The notes beneath the pieces are model-generated. The model was not told where the DNA came from and ran no database searches. It saw only the letters and a list, made by a program, of their open reading frames with translations. Positions 58,761-64,000 of a stretch of 64,000 bases of DNA are shown here, in pieces. Source of the stretch: CAIUGU01 sp040080215 (lineage in GTDB: Bacteria > Pseudomonadota > Gammaproteobacteria > Steroidobacterales > Steroidobacteraceae); assembly GCA_040080215.1 (NCBI GenBank), contig JBEBIT010000004.1, positions 1-64,000 of the forward strand, given 5' to 3'. Every line of letters starts with the position of its first letter. Position 1 is the stretch's first letter. The position numbers were made by a program, and so were the translations under genes.

Positions 58761-60797
58761 ATGACCGGAGCCGTCGTTACCCCCGAGCAGCGGCGCACCA
58801 TCCTCGGTGCCCTATTGCTGGTCCTGTTGCTGAGCGCGCTGGACCAGACCATCGTCTCGACGGCCATGCCCCGGATCATCGAGCAGCTGAAGGGCCTCGA
58901 GTTCTACGCCTGGGTCACGACGGCCTACATGCTCACATCGACCGTCTCCGTGCCGATCTACGGCAAGCTGAGCGACCTCTACGGACGCAAGCCGATCCTG
59001 GTGTTCGGCATCACGCTGTTCCTGGTCGGGTCTGTGCTGTGCGGACTGAGCGGCGAGTTCGGCACGCTCCCCTTGCTCGGATCCGGGATGACGCAACTGA
59101 TCTTTTTCCGCGGCTTGCAGGGTCTCGGCAGCGGCGCGTTGTTCATGAGCGCATTTGTCACCATCGCCGACCTGTATCCCCCTCTCGAACGCGGCAAGGC
59201 GATGGGCGTGTTCGGTGCGGCCTTCGGGCTTGCCAGCATCGTCGGTCCCGCGATCGGCGGATTCTTCACGGATCACGGCACGTTCACGTTGTTCGGTCAT
59301 GTCGTTGCCGGGTGGCGCTGGGTTTTCTACGTGAATCTGCCGCTCGGCCTGCTCGCGCTCGGCGTGGTCGTCGCGAAGATGCCGACCCTGCATCATGGGG
59401 CCACTGGCAAGATCGATTTCCCGGGTGCCGCACTCGTCATCCTGACGTTCGTCCCGCTCCTGCTCGCGTTGTCGTTCGGCGGCTCGAAGTACGCATGGCA
59501 GTCGAGTGAGATTCGTGAGCTGTTTGCGCTCTCCGCAGTGGCGTTCGTTGCCTTCATCATCGTGGAGCTGCGCACCGAGCATCCCATCGTGCCGCTGTCG
59601 CTGTTCCGCAATCGCGTGGTTTCCGCCTGCGCCTCGTCGGGATTCCTGATCGGCATGATCTTCTTCAGCGTCGTGATGTTCATGCCGTTGTACCTGCAGG
59701 TGGTGCTCGGCGTATCCGCGACGCGCAGTGGCCTCGCGATGTTGCCGCTGATGACCGGCCTGATCATCGGCAGCATCGGCAGCGGTCGCCTGGTGGCCCG
59801 TATCGGCCGCTACAAGCCTTTCATTCTCGGCGGCATCACGCTGCTGTGCGTCGGGCTGTTCCTGCTGACCCAGGTCGGGCCGGAGACCACCGTTTTCGGC
59901 ATCGACTGGCGCTTGGGGCTGATCGGCCTTGGCCTTGGGCCCACGCAGAGCCTGTTCAACATGGCCGTCCAGAATGCGGTGTCCAGGCAAGAGACGGGCG
60001 TGGCGACCAGCACCATGCAGTTCTGCCGCCAGATCGGCTCGACCGTGGGCGTGGCCCTGTTCGGTACGTTGCTGACGCAGCACCTGACGACCGAACTGCA
60101 TGCCCGCGTGCCGCTCGTGCCCGGTGAGCAGGTCATCGAGAAGCTGGATCTCGGCGCAGCGCAGAGCATGGCCATGAACGCCAGTCTGTTGTCACAACGC
60201 GTCGAGGGGGCGATGGATCGCCGCTTCGCGGATATCGAATCGGCCTACCGTGGCGACACCGGTGCGGCCAGTCGCTTGCTGTCGTCGCCCGACCTTGCCC
60301 CGGATGTTCGTGCCGACCTCGAACGCGGTGGCCTGCAACCGGCCGTTCGCCAGCAGCTTGAAATCATGGCCAAGACCGTTGAGCAAGGGCTATTGCACGG
60401 GGAGCCCGGGCGCAGTGCCTTGCTCGCGGACGAGCGTCTGCCTCCAGGGCTGCGCGCAGAACTTGCGGAGGTCCCGACGCGGGCGTTGCAGAACCCGGAG
60501 GCCATGCAAGGCGTCGTGGCTGGTTATCGTCAGGCCATCCTGGGGCAGGAGGGCGACCTCGTTGCAGCAGCCCAGACTCAGCGGCTTGCTGCCATCCGCG
60601 CGTCATTGACCGAGCAGGGCAGGGACCTGGCGGCCCGCATCGACAGAGGGACACGTGAAGCCTTTGCCACGTCCATCGTCACCACGTTCGTAGTGGGAGT
60701 CTTCATTGTCTTGGGCGCCTTGCTGCTGGCGAGCCTGATCCCCGAGCTGCCGCTCAAGGCACGTTCGTCCGCCAGCCCGACGCCGGCCGAAGGGTGA
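58761..60797 (+). CDS. DHA2-family MFS drug-type exporter with long C-terminal insertion
   Basis: 678 residues from ATG 58761; no good ribosome site is seen. About 14 membrane helices, with SALDQTIVSTAMPRI and the motif A GKLSDLYGRKP of the EmrB/QacA group. Between the penultimate helix and the last (about residues 450-640) lies a soluble, Ala/Leu/Arg-rich segment (SRLLSSPDLAPDVRADLERG, AELAEVPTRAL). This is much longer than usual. It probably projects into the periplasm. The substrate is unknown. Confidence 0.88.
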   Translation: MTGAVVTPEQRRTILGALLLVLLLSALDQTIVSTAMPRIIEQLKGLEFYAWVTTAYMLTSTVSVPIYGKLSDLYGRKPILVFGITLFLVGSVLCGLSGEFGTLPLLGSGMTQLIFFRGLQGLGSGALFMSAFVTIADLYPPLERGKAMGVFGAAFGLASIVGPAIGGFFTDHGTFTLFGHVVAGWRWVFYVNLPLGLLALGVVVAKMPTLHHGATGKIDFPGAALVILTFVPLLLALSFGGSKYAWQSSEIRELFALSAVAFVAFIIVELRTEHPIVPLSLFRNRVVSACASSGFLIGMIFFSVVMFMPLYLQVVLGVSATRSGLAMLPLMTGLIIGSIGSGRLVARIGRYKPFILGGITLLCVGLFLLTQVGPETTVFGIDWRLGLIGLGLGPTQSLFNMAVQNAVSRQETGVATSTMQFCRQIGSTVGVALFGTLLTQHLTTELHARVPLVPGEQVIEKLDLGAAQSMAMNASLLSQRVEGAMDRRFADIESAYRGDTGAASRLLSSPDLAPDVRADLERGGLQPAVRQQLEIMAKTVEQGLLHGEPGRSALLADERLPPGLRAELAEVPTRALQNPEAMQGVVAGYRQAILGQEGDLVAAAQTQRLAAIRASLTEQGRDLAARIDRGTREAFATSIVTTFVVGVFIVLGALLLASLIPELPLKARSSASPTPAEG

Positions 60798-61012
60798 CCG
60801 CGCGCCACTGCACTCGAAAAGTGCAGGCGTGATGGCGTAGCTCCTTGGTGGTGCACGAGCGTCGGTTCGCGGCGGGCCCGCTGCACCCCTGTCCGCCCGT
60901 TGACCGGCGATTCGCCGCTGTCATCCCGTAGATCGCCTGATTCCAGCCGTAGCACGGTTCTTGCAGCGTCGAGCCCAAGGCTCCCTGAAATCGACGTCCG
61001 AGCGAGGCAACG

Positions 61013-63541
<2,529 letters not shown>

Positions 63542-63562
63542 GGCGGCGGGGCGGCGCGAATC

Positions 63563-64000
63563 TCAGTGAGCCGCGGCCGCTGCGGCCTTGGCGCCGGCCG
63601 CCGTCATGGGCGCCGGTTTGGCCATCCACACGATGACGACGACCGCCAGCAGCGCCAGCGTTGCCATCGAGAAATACTGGTTCGTCGCCAGCATGACCGC
63701 CTGGCCCTGCACGGTGCGGTCGATCAGGAACAGCGACTGATCAGTCGAAAAGCCCTGTGTCGCCACGGTCTGCGCCCATTGATCGTAGTTCGGTGAGCCG
63801 ACGGCGGTATTCGCAACGAGGTCCGCGCGGTGTTGCGTGATCTCGTCATCCCAATAGGTGTTCGTGATCGCCGCACCGAAGGCGCCCGCCGTCGTGCGGA
63901 TGAAGTTCTGCAGTCCCGCGACACTGGCTACCTTGTTGGGCCCAACGCTGGTCGTCGCCAGGATGGTGCCCGGCATGAAGACGAGCGGCATGCCGAAGCC
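63563..64000 (-). CDS. DHA2-family MFS exporter, 5' part beyond window
   Basis: The C-terminal 145 codons are visible, open to the window edge. SVAGLQNFIRTTAGAFGAAI is the typical late helix of EmrB/QacA proteins, followed by a loop (WDDEITQHRADLV, SLFLIDRTVQGQAVMLA) and a last helix ending in an Ala-rich tail. It converges with glgP with a 21-base gap. It is probably an EmrB-type inner-membrane pump whose partner genes lie to the right. Confidence 0.88.
   Translation of the reverse strand, partial: GFGMPLVFMPGTILATTSVGPNKVASVAGLQNFIRTTAGAFGAAITNTYWDDEITQHRADLVANTAVGSPNYDQWAQTVATQGFSTDQSLFLIDRTVQGQAVMLATNQYFSMATLALLAVVVIVWMAKPAPMTAAGAKAAAAAAH

Overview
This is a 64 kb stretch of GC-rich chromosomal DNA from a Gram-negative bacterium, most likely a soil or environmental gammaproteobacterium, perhaps Steroidobacteraceae/Nevskiales-like (the group is an inference). 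The reasons are a homodimer-type AceE with AceF and LpdA, a CsdA-type helicase with a DbpA-like RNA-binding tail, RNase T, an E. coli-type PyrC, lipid A-type glycosyltransferases and a TonB-dependent receptor. No rRNA, tRNA, CRISPR array or intact insertion sequence was found.

Region 1 (1-21 kb) is an accessory, envelope-directed gene cluster of unknown purpose. It starts with a TonB-dependent receptor cut by the window edge and two small four-helix membrane proteins. Two divergent arms follow. The left arm is transcribed leftwards (10.3 to 3.0 kb) and the right arm rightwards (11.7 to 21.0 kb). Read in the direction of transcription, both arms carry the same order: a secreted protein here called family D, a two-domain protein of family C ending in a degraded metallo-beta-lactamase fold, an alpha/beta hydrolase, a metallohydrolase or its dead relative, a DUF6152-like secreted protein, and a secreted protein of family A. 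The left arm also has a cytochrome b561. The right arm is preceded by a serine hydrolase and a further DUF6152/family A pair. Families A, C and D share a core motif, so seven genes here are diverged members of one superfamily. ATTGTnGA boxes lie in the two intergenic regions at the edges of the cluster.

Region 2 (21-25 kb) has a DUF374 acyltransferase, a GT2 glycosyltransferase, a LAB_N membrane protein and an ArnT-like transferase, a probable lipid A/envelope glycan module. Region 3 (25-45 kb) is mostly housekeeping: a GAF-PAS-PAS-GGDEF-EAL protein, nadC, a PuuD-like membrane protein, grxD, rnt, pyrC, an M17 aminopeptidase, aceE-aceF-lpdA, a DEAD-box helicase, a UPF0114 protein, a quinone oxidoreductase and ppa. 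An outer-membrane DUF5916-like protein follows at 45-47 kb.

Region 4 (47.6-57.7 kb) is a guanidine uptake and assimilation locus. An ABC transporter is transcribed leftwards behind a guanidine-I (ykkC) riboswitch. A divergent operon encodes the two carboxyguanidine deiminase subunits, the biotin-dependent guanidine carboxylase (often labelled urea carboxylase) and allophanate hydrolase. The intergenic region carries two divergent sigma-54 promoter matches with an NtrC-like box between them. The riboswitch has a perfect 26-bp palindrome in one hairpin. Together this suggests control by both nitrogen status and guanidine.

Region 5 (57.8-64 kb) has a YcgR-like PilZ protein, a DHA2 exporter, glycogen phosphorylase and the 3' part of a second DHA2 exporter.
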